NCBI GenBank assembly: GCA_009823395.1
Contig: CM020519.1
Location: forward strand, 12,557,501-12,621,500
Length of the DNA: 64,000 nt
Origin: Thamnaconus septentrionalis
Lineage: Eukaryota; Chordata; Actinopteri; Tetraodontiformes; Monacanthidae
Direction of reading: 5' to 3'
Shown one piece after another: positions 1 through 44,286 of the stretch. Positions within the stretch are counted from its first letter, which is position 1. Each line of letters starts with the position of its first letter. The position numbers and the translations under genes are program-made. The notes under the pieces are model-generated. The model was not told the origin of the DNA, searched no databases, and was given only the letters and a program-made list of their open reading frames with translations.

Positions 1-159
1 ATTCTGCCGCCACTGAGAAACTAGTCCCTCAAAAACAGTCTCCACTGATAAACAGAGGACAGGCTAACTTGGAAATGACATCACATGTTGAAAATTCTGA
101 AGCAGCCCTTTAACAATGTACATTCATTTTGAATAGATTTCGTAGCAATTAGCTTCCTT

Positions 160-735
160 CACAGATGAAGTGGCAGGACATTCCGGTATGGATGAGACGT
201 GACAAACATCCTGTGCCACCAGCACAATTGTTTGACAAACTGCTGATTGGTGCAGAGACAATGCATTAAAAACTGGCCAGATTTGACAAGATTATTCAAT
301 TCTCTCAACATCGGAGCCTTTGACAAAACCTGAGCAAAGACACACTTGGCACAAACTTGTGGAAAACACCGTCTTTGACAAGGCACACTCTAAAGAGTGC
401 AGCTGAGCCCAACATGGAAACTGGAAATGTCAAGTGATATGTAATGCTGCAAGGATGTGGAAGTCAAGTGAATGAATTGGACACTCTTAAAGGTCCAGTG
501 TGTAAAATCTTGAAGGAAGCCCATCTGAGAGCATGTTTTGTATTTAGGGCACTGTCACATGGGCTTCCTTAACCCTGGCGCTATGTGCATTCTTATATAT
601 ATGCAAACTATTCTAAGGGTGGGAAAACCCAATTATTTTTATTGTACCGTGAGCATACACTTTTATTAGAGAGTTTATGGGTAGTACGTTAAGCTTTCAC
701 CAAGCCAAATTTAGCCAAACTTTGAACTATGGACC
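160..735 (+). repeat. copy of the unassigned dispersed repeat family
   Basis: ACACACTTGGCACAAACTTGT, GTCAAGTGAATGAATTGGAC and GGGTGGGAAAACCCAATTAT line up in order with the copy at 5170-6400. The CTACGGTAG block is missing, so this copy is shortened. It lies beyond the last cd2ap exon found. Confidence 0.55.
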
Positions 736-2079
736 TTTAAATTATGCTGGATAATAACCCTAAAACTGGAAGGTCTCCTTCTGTTTCCAGAATTCCTTCA
801 CCCACCCCGCAGTGTTTCTAAAGGGAACACTCTAAAATCATGGACCTGCCGCCAACACAAAATCCTGCAACCACACGCAAGACTTTTTAGTTTTGTTTAA
901 TTCATCCGACGTCAGTTCAAAAAAATACATTCCGTCACCGATAAAGGCCTGACACTGACATCGTGGGCCCCTTGGAAACGGCAGCGACAGGGTGACAGAG
1001 TTCTGGTAACAGATGGCAACTCTGTAGATTTAGGATTAGATCAGTGATAAACAGCAGAATTTCTCATTGGAGCTGCTTTGCGTTGTCATGTGTTTTCTGA
1101 ATTTCCAGCGTGTTTCCTCACGGTAGGTGGGAGCAAACTCTAATCTGCAAACCTTTTGTACAAAAAGCCATCATTCAGCGAATCTTTCACTGTCAGCCTT
1201 CCCGGTATCTTTCCCGGAGTTATGAGGAGTGAGACGGCCAGATAAATGGTGTACTGTACATGGTGGTGTGCATCCATATCATTCCACCATCATTGCCTCT
1301 TCTTCTGCTTTCATTTAGAAGTTTCTATGCAACGCATCGGGCATGTGTCCAAGTTAGCTTGGGGGATTATGCAGTGTGTGGAACATGTAAGCCCGGAGAG
1401 CTCAACAGGGGTCCCTCTCCTCCTGGGATGTGATTACTATCGGTGCCAAGCTGAGATGGGCTGGGCCTCGTTTCAGCGAGAAAATCTGATGGTCAGGCTC
1501 GTCCTGTTGCTGGGTCACAGGACATCTGAGCGGACACCCATGTGGGTAATGCAGCAGGAAGAGGCTCTCTGGGGGCTAATAATGGCGGCCGCGGTTAGCA
1601 CGGCAAAGCACGGAAGCCGTCAAAGGAACCGCTGATGAACTAGGCTAAACTGCAACAAGTATAAGTATAGCTACCCGATAATAGGAGTACGTCAAGTGAT
1701 TTGTCTTTAAGGTAATTGTTACAGTTGTTCATGCACTGAAGGATTTCTAAATGGCAATTTTTGTATTTTATTGTGTATATGTTGCTAATTTTACACAGTG
1801 GGTGGTTTTGAGACTGGGTGAAGGATCTTGCACTTTCATTACAATGCTTTGCATTTTATGAAAATGACATTTGAAAGAATGATTCATAATCATCACTGCA
1901 TATTGTACTTATATTTATATTTTATATAATATTAAACACAGAATTAATGGAGGGAGAAAAGAAACACAAATTGTCTATTGTTCTCTGTGTGAACCTTCAA
2001 CCTTGTTATTCGGTTCCCGATTCCCACTTACAGAGTCCGTCAGTTCAGCTCCACCATTACATCTGTAGAAGTTAGTGAA

Positions 2080-2530
2080 AAGTCTGTATGGGGTGTAGCT
2101 TTGGCCACAGGGCCAGGATCATTTAATTACATTAATAAAAGTGAATATTCACAGTTAAATACAAGTAATTTGGTTTCCCTACCCTTAGTACGGTTCTTAC
2201 ATGTATAAGAACATACATAGATCAATGGTCTTGCTTCCAGTTAGCTGCCATCTTGCGCCGCCATATTTCCAAGGTGGCCTGTGTGGACAATCCAGCCGGC
2301 CTGACAGTGTGTTTCATATTTAAGGTGAACACTCACGTCCTTCAAATAAACCTACAAAGAGGTGGAAGATGTATCCAGGTTTGCGTGCAAAGGCTGCTGT
2401 AGTTTACTGGCAAGCTTGGGAGAGGGACTTAAGTGTAAGAGCACTGCAATCTAAAATGTAACCACTTGATGTTGCCGTTTCTTCTTAAAAATCTCCAAAT
2501 ATGACACGCTTAACCTTTAAAACCATCCAA
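2080..2530 (-). repeat. inverted copy of the unassigned dispersed repeat family
   Basis: Read on the minus strand it follows the copy at 5930-6330: the GGTTAAGCGTGTCATATTTG start, CACTTGATG-type block, CTTGCCAGTAAACTACAG, AATAAACC, GGATTGTCCACACAGGCC, then AGGGTAGGGAAACCAAATTAC. Similarity is good by eye over about 400 bp. Confidence 0.6.
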
Positions 2531-2976
2531 CCAAAACTTCAAGAGAGACTTTCATCACTACAATAACACTGCTGAATCTGACACACGCAACGAGGGGGTG
2601 ATCATCATGTGGACGATTGCTGAAGAATGTTCAGTCAAGCAACGTGATAGTTCGGTGTCGGACAATGTTTTTGTAAATGTCAGGCATGAGCACACGTGCG
2701 CCAGCGGGTGACGACCAATCCATTACCTCCCGTGACTGCCCACCAATTTCAAGATCAATTCTGGGCAGCGGCTGGCATATGAAGGGACAACCGTCATCAA
2801 GCATTCCGCAAACAAAGTCAGTTAGCGGTCATTTGTATGTAACCTTGTCTGTTTGGAAATGTGTTTACCAGTTATCCGAAGAAAATGCACAATGAACAGT
2901 CAATATTTAGCAGAGCTAATAGGAGAGATGACTATGGACAGGCCCAGCGTGTGTTGCTAAAGAAAATCAATGTTAC

Positions 2977-36883
<33,907 letters not shown>

Positions 36884-37300
36884 TTCTGTCCTTCGCAACG
36901 CCTTGCTACCAAATGTTGGGAATCTCTCTCTCCCTCCTGAAGCCTCTCCGCTAGCCAAGTTAGCAAAACCTCCAGGTGGACCTATACAATAGCAAAGTGA
37001 CTTTAACTACGTTTCGTCTTTCCTATGCTGAAACTGAGGTCAAGTGTGTCGTATATCCATCCGTCCTCGCCCGAGCTGCAGCAAGGAGCCTCCCGAGTTC
37101 CCTCTCGGTGGTGTTTCAAGATTCTTGTGCAGGAAGTTACCCAGGCGTCTCCACCTTTCTTGGACTTCCCTGCCTCCCCTGGTTTGTTGCCTCTGGTTGC
37201 TCGCTGCCGTCTGCTGCCACCAAAATAAAAAGAAAAAAAAGGAAAGAAAAAAAAAGTGGCCGTCAGGAAACTTCGCGAGGTTTCAGGAAGAGCAGTCCCG
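36884..37300 (-). promoter_or_regulatory. cd2ap: probable cd2ap 5' UTR and promoter region
   Basis: This is the sequence directly upstream (minus strand) of the cd2ap start codon. It is richer in GC and CpG than the flanking intron and intergenic DNA, with several GGAAGT-type Ets sites and pyrimidine-rich stretches. No TATA box was seen. The transcription start and any further untranslated exon cannot be set. Confidence 0.4.
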
Positions 37301-37551
37301 CGAGAGGAATGTTTAGTGGAATGTTGATCCCCTCTTCAAACACCGAGCCACTCAGCAAGTACAGTAACTACTACGCGCGTATCGGGTGTCATTGCAGAAG
37401 AATCATACCGTCAAATTAAAAGTGAAAACTGTGACATAAAAAAACATTTTAAATTATGACCATTTCCACGACGGCTCCCGAGAGTCATACATAAATTAGA
37501 ATCTCCTGCTCTGACGTTCTTCAGCAACCCCTGCCTTTATGCCTAAATGGC

Positions 37552-37553
<2 letters not shown>

Positions 37554-37583
<30 letters not shown>

Positions 37584-37690
37584 TGTATGTATGTATGTAT
37601 GTATGTATGTATGTATGTATGTATGTATGTATGTATGGAATAGAATAGAATGCCTTTATTAATCCCACATTGGGGGGAAATTTGCATAAT
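37554..37690. repeat. (GTAT)n microsatellite with LINE-like tail
   Basis: About 80 bp of GTAT repeats is followed by GGAATAGAATAGAATGCCTT and TATTAATCCCACATTGGGG. The latter resembles, in inverse orientation, the 3' end of fish non-LTR elements that terminate in simple repeats. It lies in the interval between the two genes. Confidence 0.65.
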
Positions 37691-37933
37691 TGTTTGTGGT
37701 TTTTTTGTCAAGCATAAACATTAAAATAAAAGGGTTGAAATCTGCAGAGAACATGGCCAATTTGTCTGAAACTGCTGGCCTGTGTTGTCTTTCCTGTTGC
37801 TCTTCCTGTTGCATTAACAAGCCAGAATTGCACTTCAATAATGACTTGCATGACATGCATGACATTCAATAGCTTTGTTGTAGTAGTGCTGTGAAAAAAA
37901 CTTTATAGGGTGGAACTATGAGCATACACACTA

Positions 37934-37935
37934 TG

Positions 37936-38010
<75 letters not shown>
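37934..38010. repeat. TG/TA microsatellite
   Basis: A GT run passes through GTAT units into a pure TA tract of about 45 bp. Confidence 0.95.
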
Positions 38011-38012
<2 letters not shown>

Positions 38013-38625
38013 TTTGTTAAGTAACATAACGAATCACAATATATACATCTTTTTTTTTCTTGCCAAAGATTCAAACCCGACCTTGCACAAACCAAAAAAA
38101 CAAGCTTACATTGAACTAGGACTTTTAACAGGAATTGTCTTTTAAACCATGTAACTGTAACATTCCAACTACTTACAATCATCATGGTTAATGGAAGCCG
38201 GGACAATGCACCAATACATGCATAATGTATATTACAAATAAGTATGACGAAAATCTGCGTCTAATTAACCATCTTGAAAAATAAAAATAAAATATTTTTT
38301 CCTATAACAGTTTGCGTTTCTGATCAATTTTGGATATACAAGTACAAAGTTAGAAATGAAGCGTATTTGCCACTATGGTTTGGTTGTTTTTTTACTGTGT
38401 TGCCACATGAAGGGCATGGCGTTAAGTTGGCAATTGCCAAGCTTATCTTGATGATGCAAAGAATAAACCATTTAAACAGGAAGTACTTTAGTACTTGCAA
38501 ATTCATCCGGACAGGATCCATTGAAGAGAAGTGTCAACACGCCCTTCAGATATGAAAAGTCATTCTATGCAAAAAAAAAATGTTTAGACCACAGGGAGCG
38601 AGTGCGTACTCTATCATTCTCTCTC

Positions 38626-38629
<4 letters not shown>

Positions 38630-38675
<46 letters not shown>

Positions 38676-38680
38676 GCACA
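38630..38680. repeat. (CA)n microsatellite
   Basis: A CA run of about 40 bp is followed by CGCACGCACA, with a CT-rich lead-in. Confidence 0.95.
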
Positions 38681-39099
38681 GCATTGCACATTGATGACCA
38701 GTTTGAATAAACATTTAAAGAAATCCTGACTTACTGATTTGTAGAAATCAGAACTTATTTAATTTAATTAAATCAAGTACTTTGTCTTTGCAGCTCAAAT
38801 TATGCCAGCACAAGATAATGAATAGCACAAGATAATCATTTCCGGTGGGGAAATTTTATGTAATCGTAATTTAACATATATCATAATTACAGCAACTGTA
38901 AAATTATATTAATTAAAAGAAATAAGCAATGAAAAATGAAATATTTGTGGCGTATAAAGGAAAAAAAAACAAGATTTTTCCATTTTATGGACAGTTGGAT
39001 TTACAGCTATCTACATACTGACATATAAATAAGTCTTTATTGCACCTTTATGAAAAATGTAAAGCAGTTAAGAGGATGCATTTTATTGTGTGCAGTTGT

Positions 39100-39310
39100 A
39101 CCGCTTGATGGCTGCAGGCAGGACTGAACTGCGGTAGCTCTGTCTTGCACTGAGGGTGCAGCAGTCTTGAGCTGAAGGAGCTTCCCAGGCCCTCCACAGT
39201 GTCGTGCAGGGGGTGGGAGGTGTGGTCCATGATGGATGTCTACTTGGCCAACATCCTTCTGTCCGGCAATTCCTGGATGGAGTCCAGCGGACAGTCCAGG
39301 ACGGATAGTT
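39100..39310. repeat. interspersed retroelement-like fragment
   Basis: GAGGGTGCAGCAGTCTTGAGC, TCCACAGTGTCGTGCAGGGG and GGTCCATGATGGATGTCTAC are blocks I recognise from a repeat found many times in fish genomes, probably part of a LINE. It sits next to the Penelope-like remnant. Confidence 0.5.
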
Positions 39311-39364
39311 CGATTGTGTTCATTGTGTCTTCAGTTTTCATAGTTTGTGTCTTTCTTTTGTCCA

Positions 39365-40290
39365 GACAAGAGTTCTGTTTGTCCTGACTTGGCATGTTTC
39401 GGCGGCGCTTCCGCCTTCCTCAGAAGAGTCACTTGGTTGCGTGGGTGACTCAACTTTATCCGCTGATGTTAAGGAGGAGTGACCGTCCTGTCACGCCTTC
39501 CGCCGTCCGTTCGTCCGTCCGGATCCTGCTCCAGGTGTGAGAGAGCGTGTCAACTTCCTCGTCCCGGTTCATTGTCCCCGGGCCCCGTCTCCTTATTTCA
39601 ATCGACTCCCTGATCCAACGCTGGTGTTTGTTGTCTTCTGCGTGGATGACTCCGGCCCTGTCCCAGTCCATAATGTGGTTTTCCCTTTTACAATGATCGT
39701 TTATGGCTGATTTGTGGATTTCGTGGTGCGCCATGTCACCACTGCCATATTCTCTGTTCAGTTTGTGGGTTTTCTTTTTCCTATTTTGTTTGGTTTCCTT
39801 CCTCTTGGCTTGTTTTGGGCCTTTGTCTATTGCCCATTGCGGATATTGACATGTTTTCAGTGCTCCCTGTATTTGTTTCTTTTCCTATGCTCTGTCCTCC
39901 AGGTCCGTTATTATTGTTGCACGTTCGTATAACATTCTGAGTTTAGTTTGTGTGTTGTGGAATGTTCAGATAAAATAATAAAAGATATTGGTCTATGTGT
40001 GGGGGTTTCCTGTGGATTTTTATTTTAATGTCTCCGTTGTCTGTGTCATTTATTTTTATGTACAGGAAGGCTATGGTTTGTTTTTCATCATGTGTGTATT
40101 TTATATTTTCTGTGATGTCTATTGTGTTGAGGTGATCTGTTAGCTGTTGAGTGTATCCTGTTTTTACTTTTTCCAAGACGTCATCTACGTACTTTTTCCA
40201 TAATGTGGGTCTGTATTCTTCTAGTGCCACCATTGTGGCCTTTTCTGCTATCCCAAGGTTTGGGATTGCAGCATACTTAAATCTATTCAT
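39365..40290 (-). mobile_element. Penelope-like retroelement remnant (RT and GIY-YIG pieces)
   Basis: On the minus strand 40290-39943 encodes a reverse-transcriptase fragment with WKKYVDDVLEKVK (catalytic DD) and KIKIHRKPPHIDQYLL, typical of Penelope-like elements. From 39734 to 39456 a second ORF encodes AINDHCKRENHIMDWDRAGV and HQRWIRESIEIRRRGPGTMN, the C-terminal GIY-YIG endonuclease end of the same family. The 3' end has CGGCGGCGCTTCCGCCTTCC, common in fish copies. The sequence between them is unrelated, so the element is deleted and interrupted, with no complete ORF. Confidence 0.82.
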
Positions 40291-41444
40291 TCCACAAAAT
40301 GAAGAAGACTGTTCTTAAATTTTGTTTATTCAATTTTCAACATGTAAGATCCTGGTATACATGCAATAAGCCAGAAACTGGTTTGAAGGACCAGCAGTAG
40401 CTGCAGTTAGGTGTTACCTTTGTAATTGTCAAGTCCTTCCAATAGAGGTCAGGCTAACTGTGATATTGCTTAGATGCAAACTGGCAGCAGCTGTCACTTG
40501 TTCTTACATTTGACAAGTAGGCCTTTAATATGTTGCATTAAACAAACTTTATTTTTCCTTTTTCCTTTTTTCCCAATTGGTATGTTAACTTATTTTAATT
40601 AAACAAACTGCCCCTCAAGCAAGAAAACTGATGTCAGCTGTCTTTATAAACACACCCAGCAATTCATATATAACAATTCTTACATGCTCTTAAAACATAA
40701 AATGTAAAACTTTAACTTTTGGGTAATATACCTAGAAACACGAGGTTTAGAAATTTTACCTTACAAAATTCAACCTTGAAGACAATATGCAGGGCTACTA
40801 GGTCAACCTCAAGGTCAGTCTCTTGCACAGTCAGTTTGCTTGTTTCACAGATACCTCGGCTTATTCCAAAGCATTAAAAGGGGGCTCTTTGAGATCAAGT
40901 TTATCAGTATTCAATTGGGAAATGTGATATTTTAAAGCTTCTCTTTAATAACACAGTTGTCCAGCTTATTTTATTACTGCAAGCCTAAACACTCTGGATG
41001 AACCTCACCCAACTTTCATTTTCCTATCTGTTTTTTCATAATGCTGTCAATTATGTGGGGTTATTGAAAATATGGGTATGATTATTTTTGCTTAGTAGAA
41101 AAATGGAGATGGTCAGGGAAGTCTGTAAACTGAACGGCAGAACTCTTGGTGAATGATAGTGGTAGGATCAGGCTAATCATCTGGGGACATGGGGAGCTGT
41201 GCGCCGCGCAGGTGAACAGTACATTCTTACTATACACAGAGAGATGAATAGGGAACATCAGGGCAACTGACCTTGTAATCAGAGAGGATATGACAGTTAC
41301 AATACACTGATGTTGCATATTGAGAAGGACTAAGAGGATCAACACTATTCTCTATGCTGCATCATTTTATTCTGAAAAGGTCCAGGATGAAATATTTGGT
41401 TTGATTTAGGATTTTTATATTGGTAAAAGCTATAGGTATAAAGC

Positions 41445-41475
41445 TAAGGTATTTATACTGCCCATAAATACCTTA
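41445..41475. repeat. 12-bp perfect hairpin
   Basis: TAAGGTATTTAT and ATAAATACCTTA flank the loop ACTGCCC. It is intergenic and close to the inverted repeat copy at 41500. Confidence 0.85.
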
Positions 41476-41499
41476 ATAAAAGTGATAATCCATGGTGAC

Positions 41500-41650
41500 A
41501 GCGCGTTTCGTAATTAGGGTGACTGCTCACGTCTTCAAATACACCAACAAAGAAAAAGGTGAACGAGGTGTCCACTGCCACTGTAGTTGTATGGAGGCAC
41601 TGTCTCCGTACACTGCTCCCCCTGGACATCAGAAACAGCAAAGAGGGCGA
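41500..41650 (-). repeat. inverted partial copy of the unassigned dispersed repeat family
   Basis: On the minus strand the block CTTTGTTGGTGTATTTGAAG and the GAGCAGTCACCCT that follows match the 6085-6125 region of the largest copy. Only a short part is recognisable. Confidence 0.45.
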
Positions 41651-42429
41651 ACTGTGCACTTCAGGGGACAAAGCTAACATTACCTACCAAAATAAAATAT
41701 CCCTTTCAAAATGCAGAAAGTAAAATGAGGCCAAAATAAAATGCAAAATAGAAGGTAATATAAACATTCAATCATATAAAACTTTTTTTTTTTTTAAATG
41801 ATAAATGTAAAAAATAAAACAGTACAAAGAAATTAAAGGAACAATTTAGACAAACTTCACAACAAACTAAACCATCCTCTTACATTTGGTTACATGTGGA
41901 CAGTTGGTTCTGATTTTAGCCTGTTACCAAGAGACTCAACGCAACAGCTGCTTGTGATTCGTTATGTTACTTAACAAAGTATTGACTGAAGAGCTTGCGT
42001 TGGCAACCAAAGAAGCAGTCAGGTGTTTTCTACAGATCATGAAAAGCGCTGTACTCATAGCCACCCAAAAGAATTGGCTCCTTCCCGGCAACATGTGTGT
42101 TAAACTGGGGTCAAATAAGAAAAACAAACAAACAAAAAACAAACAAACATACGCCATAAATTCAATAGGAATAAATTAAAAAGCAATACAACACACAAAT
42201 GGGTTTAAGTATAAACAAATGGAGGTGCAGAACCACTGAGTAATTCACATCAAACTTGGACTGACTCAGTTAGGTGAACTATATTAACCTTCAATGGGAG
42301 AATGATGAGTTAGGTGTTTAGGTCACAAAAAATTGATCAACCGATTTCATTATTTGTTAAATCAACAATCATTAATAACAATGGAGTGCTCTGCAAGTAT
42401 TTGCTTTTCTGTTTTTCAATGATGATAGA

Positions 42430-42660
42430 GCCCCTACAGTATTGCACTTTGTGGCAGAAGCGATGGATGGTCAGAAATATAACAAAAGTATACTGGAGGT
42501 GGAATGTGTAAAATTGTGTCATTGAGTGTTCTAGTGGGTGGGGGATTTTAGATTGTAGCACTCATTCTCTCTCTTCCTGCCTCAAGCTTGCCAGCGAACT
42601 ACGGTAGTCTTTGCACATTAAAATGATGTTGCAAAGGTCTCTATCTATCTCGGTTCATAC
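42430..42660 (+). repeat. copy of the unassigned dispersed repeat family
   Basis: TTTTAGATTGTAGCACTCAT, CTCTTCCTGCCTCAAGCTTGC and CAGCGAACTACGGTAGTCTT match the copy near 5990-6060. A second, inverted partial copy lies at 41500-41650 (AGGGTGACTGCTCACGTCTTC, AAATACACCAACAAAG), so the two face each other about 800 bp apart. Confidence 0.55.
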
Positions 42661-42792
42661 ACGAGTAAAAAAAACCAAAGTCATTAAAGTGTGCCATGTG
42701 TTTTGTGCCGTTCTCTTCCATGTTGCTCCTGCATCAGCATTTTAACTGCTGTAGCAGCATGTTGCCTTCACTTTGATTGTGCGCTGTGGAAC

Positions 42793-42827
42793 GTCGGAAT
42801 TTATATTATATATAAATATATATATTA

Positions 42828-42865
<38 letters not shown>

Positions 42866-42905
42866 CATATTTATATATGTATACATACATATATGTGTTG
42901 ATGTA
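42793..42905. repeat. TA-rich microsatellite
   Basis: ATATAT runs are broken by TTATATT and ATACATACAT units. It lies between the two genes. Confidence 0.9.
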
Positions 42906-43799
42906 CAAATATATATTCCTGAAGAGGAAAGATCAGGGTAAACACTTCACCTGCTTATCAGACTCTTTGAGTAATTTAAGTTAAAAAAAAAAATGTTATT
43001 TTCTTTTTCTGCCTTTCATTTTGTTTGTAAAGGGGTTCATTAATACACGTGTGCCCTCTGTAAATGACCTTGGTTGTTCCCGAGCCCTTGTCAGTGAGGA
43101 ATGTTTCATGTCAGCTTTACTCTCAAACCGTTGGACACAACACAGGATGTCAGATATTATCTCTGATATTAAACTTTGCTGACAGACCTAATGGTTTTTA
43201 ATTTGAAAGCCTGCCCACTGATAAAGGTCTTATGTTTTGGCCATTTTCCACTCTTTGACATCACATAGGGCTCATTTCCCGACCTGTGGTGACTGCTGAC
43301 TGAGCTAAGGGATGAGATTAAATATATCCTTGAAATTTAGCCTGGTCTAGAGCAGGCTAGGTTCACAGAAAGGTAACTTATGTCATAACATACCCAGCGT
43401 TTGTGCAACCGGATAAGTTGAGTCAGGATAACTAAGTTAATAGAATTAGAATACCATTATTTAACCCACGTACATATAACAAATTATTATCATTACACTG
43501 AAAATATGAATGAATATCCCGACTTAATCCCTTATCCTAGTTTCTCTCTTCGTTAAATGGCCTGGTTACTTCCGTTTCACTGCTGAGCTGGGTCCGTAAA
43601 ACGTTAAAACCCAGAGTCCCCACGTTTCAGTGGTGCACACTCGAGGTCTCTAGAAAACCCGCTTTGCTAAACAGACACCAGTATTCTAGTCCAAATGTCT
43701 TTGTGGGCTGGATTTAGTCATAGGCTGTCAATAAAAAAAACAAAACAACCAAAAACAGAAGAACAAACAGATGAACGAAAAACACGTGCTGCTCTTTAA

Positions 43800-44259
43800 A
43801 CGGGTTCCGTTTGGCTGCGACGTGCCGTAAGCCACGCCCTTTTGCTGGCTACGTCACCGCGGCGATGTCATTGGCGCTCTGCAGCGCTGGGGAAAAAACG
43901 CCGCACTGACAAAACCGCACAGGGCGAGGCGAGGAGGCGAACACCCGGCGTGGCCGTCCATCATCAGCAATGGGAACGACCGAGGCGCCCTCTCCTTTGA
44001 AGCCCGCCCTGATCTCGCAGCCTCTGGGGCTGGTTTGCCGGGGGACTCGGACTATAAAGCGCCGCAGTTGAGAGTGTCGCTGCACCAGCTCGGCTTCCTC
44101 TCCTCATGCGAGCTAAATGGGTGGTGGTGGTGGTGGAGGAGAAGAAGAAGAAGAACGAGGATGACAAATATCTAGAGATGAGAAGTTGTTCCTGCAGAGT
44201 CGGTGGTCTGAATACGGACGTTCGCTCGGGCCTAGTCGGTGCTCTGTGAAACCGGTACC
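43800..44259 (+). promoter_or_regulatory. tnfrsf21: tnfrsf21 promoter and 5' UTR, CpG-rich
   Basis: The stretch is far richer in CpG than the surrounding AT-rich DNA. It has a CCACGCCC box near 43832, a TACGTCA half-CRE near 43850, and a TATAAAG box at 44053-44059 about 200 bp upstream of the start codon. If that TATA is used, transcription would begin near 44080-44090. The start site is inferred, not seen. Confidence 0.6.
44106..44249 (+). other. upstream ORF of 47 codons in the tnfrsf21 leader
   Basis: An ATG at 44106 opens a frame that reads MRAKWVVVVVEEKKKKNEDD and on to a TGA at 44247-44249, ten bases before the tnfrsf21 ATG. It would lie in the 5' UTR if transcription starts near the TATA box at 44053. 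A second, overlapping 15-codon upstream ORF (44117-44164, Gly/Glu repeat) lies in another frame. The coding pattern comes from GGT and GAA repeats, so a functional peptide is unlikely; an effect on translation is possible. Confidence 0.5.
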
Positions 44260-44286
44260 ATGCCAGACTTGTGCGTGTCCGCAGTG
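44260..44286 (+). CDS. tnfrsf21: tnfrsf21 coding exon 1: start of signal peptide
   Basis: The ATG sits in the context GGTACCATGC and encodes MPDLCVSAV before a GTG|GTGAGT donor, phase 0. Joined to exon 2 it reads [20 protein letters not shown], a short hydrophobic signal peptide. The open frame upstream of exon 2 would give a non-hydrophobic amino terminus, which supports this exon 1. It is preceded by a CpG-rich promoter and two upstream ORFs. Confidence 0.82.

Larger units (their letters stand above)
1..2976. other. sequence downstream of the last cd2ap exon found
   Basis: It contains two copies of the unassigned repeat family (160-735 and, inverted, 2080-2530). The rest is AT-rich with scattered short ORFs lacking recognisable protein sequence, including a 129-codon ORF at 1246-1635. 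I looked on the minus strand for the last cd2ap exon and found none. Confidence 0.5.
37301..43799. other. interval between the divergent genes cd2ap and tnfrsf21
   Basis: About 6.5 kb with four microsatellites, a LINE-like tail, the Penelope-like remnant and two facing copies of the unassigned repeat. No protein-coding gene or RNA gene was recognised. Regulatory elements for both genes may lie here, but none could be named. Confidence 0.6.

Noticed and set aside
1246..1635. 129-codon ORF as the last cd2ap exon or a separate gene
   Set aside because: It is on the plus strand, opposite to cd2ap, and has no coiled-coil or other recognisable sequence.
37496..37711. ORF with repeated HTYI units
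   Set aside because: Translation of the GTAT microsatellite.
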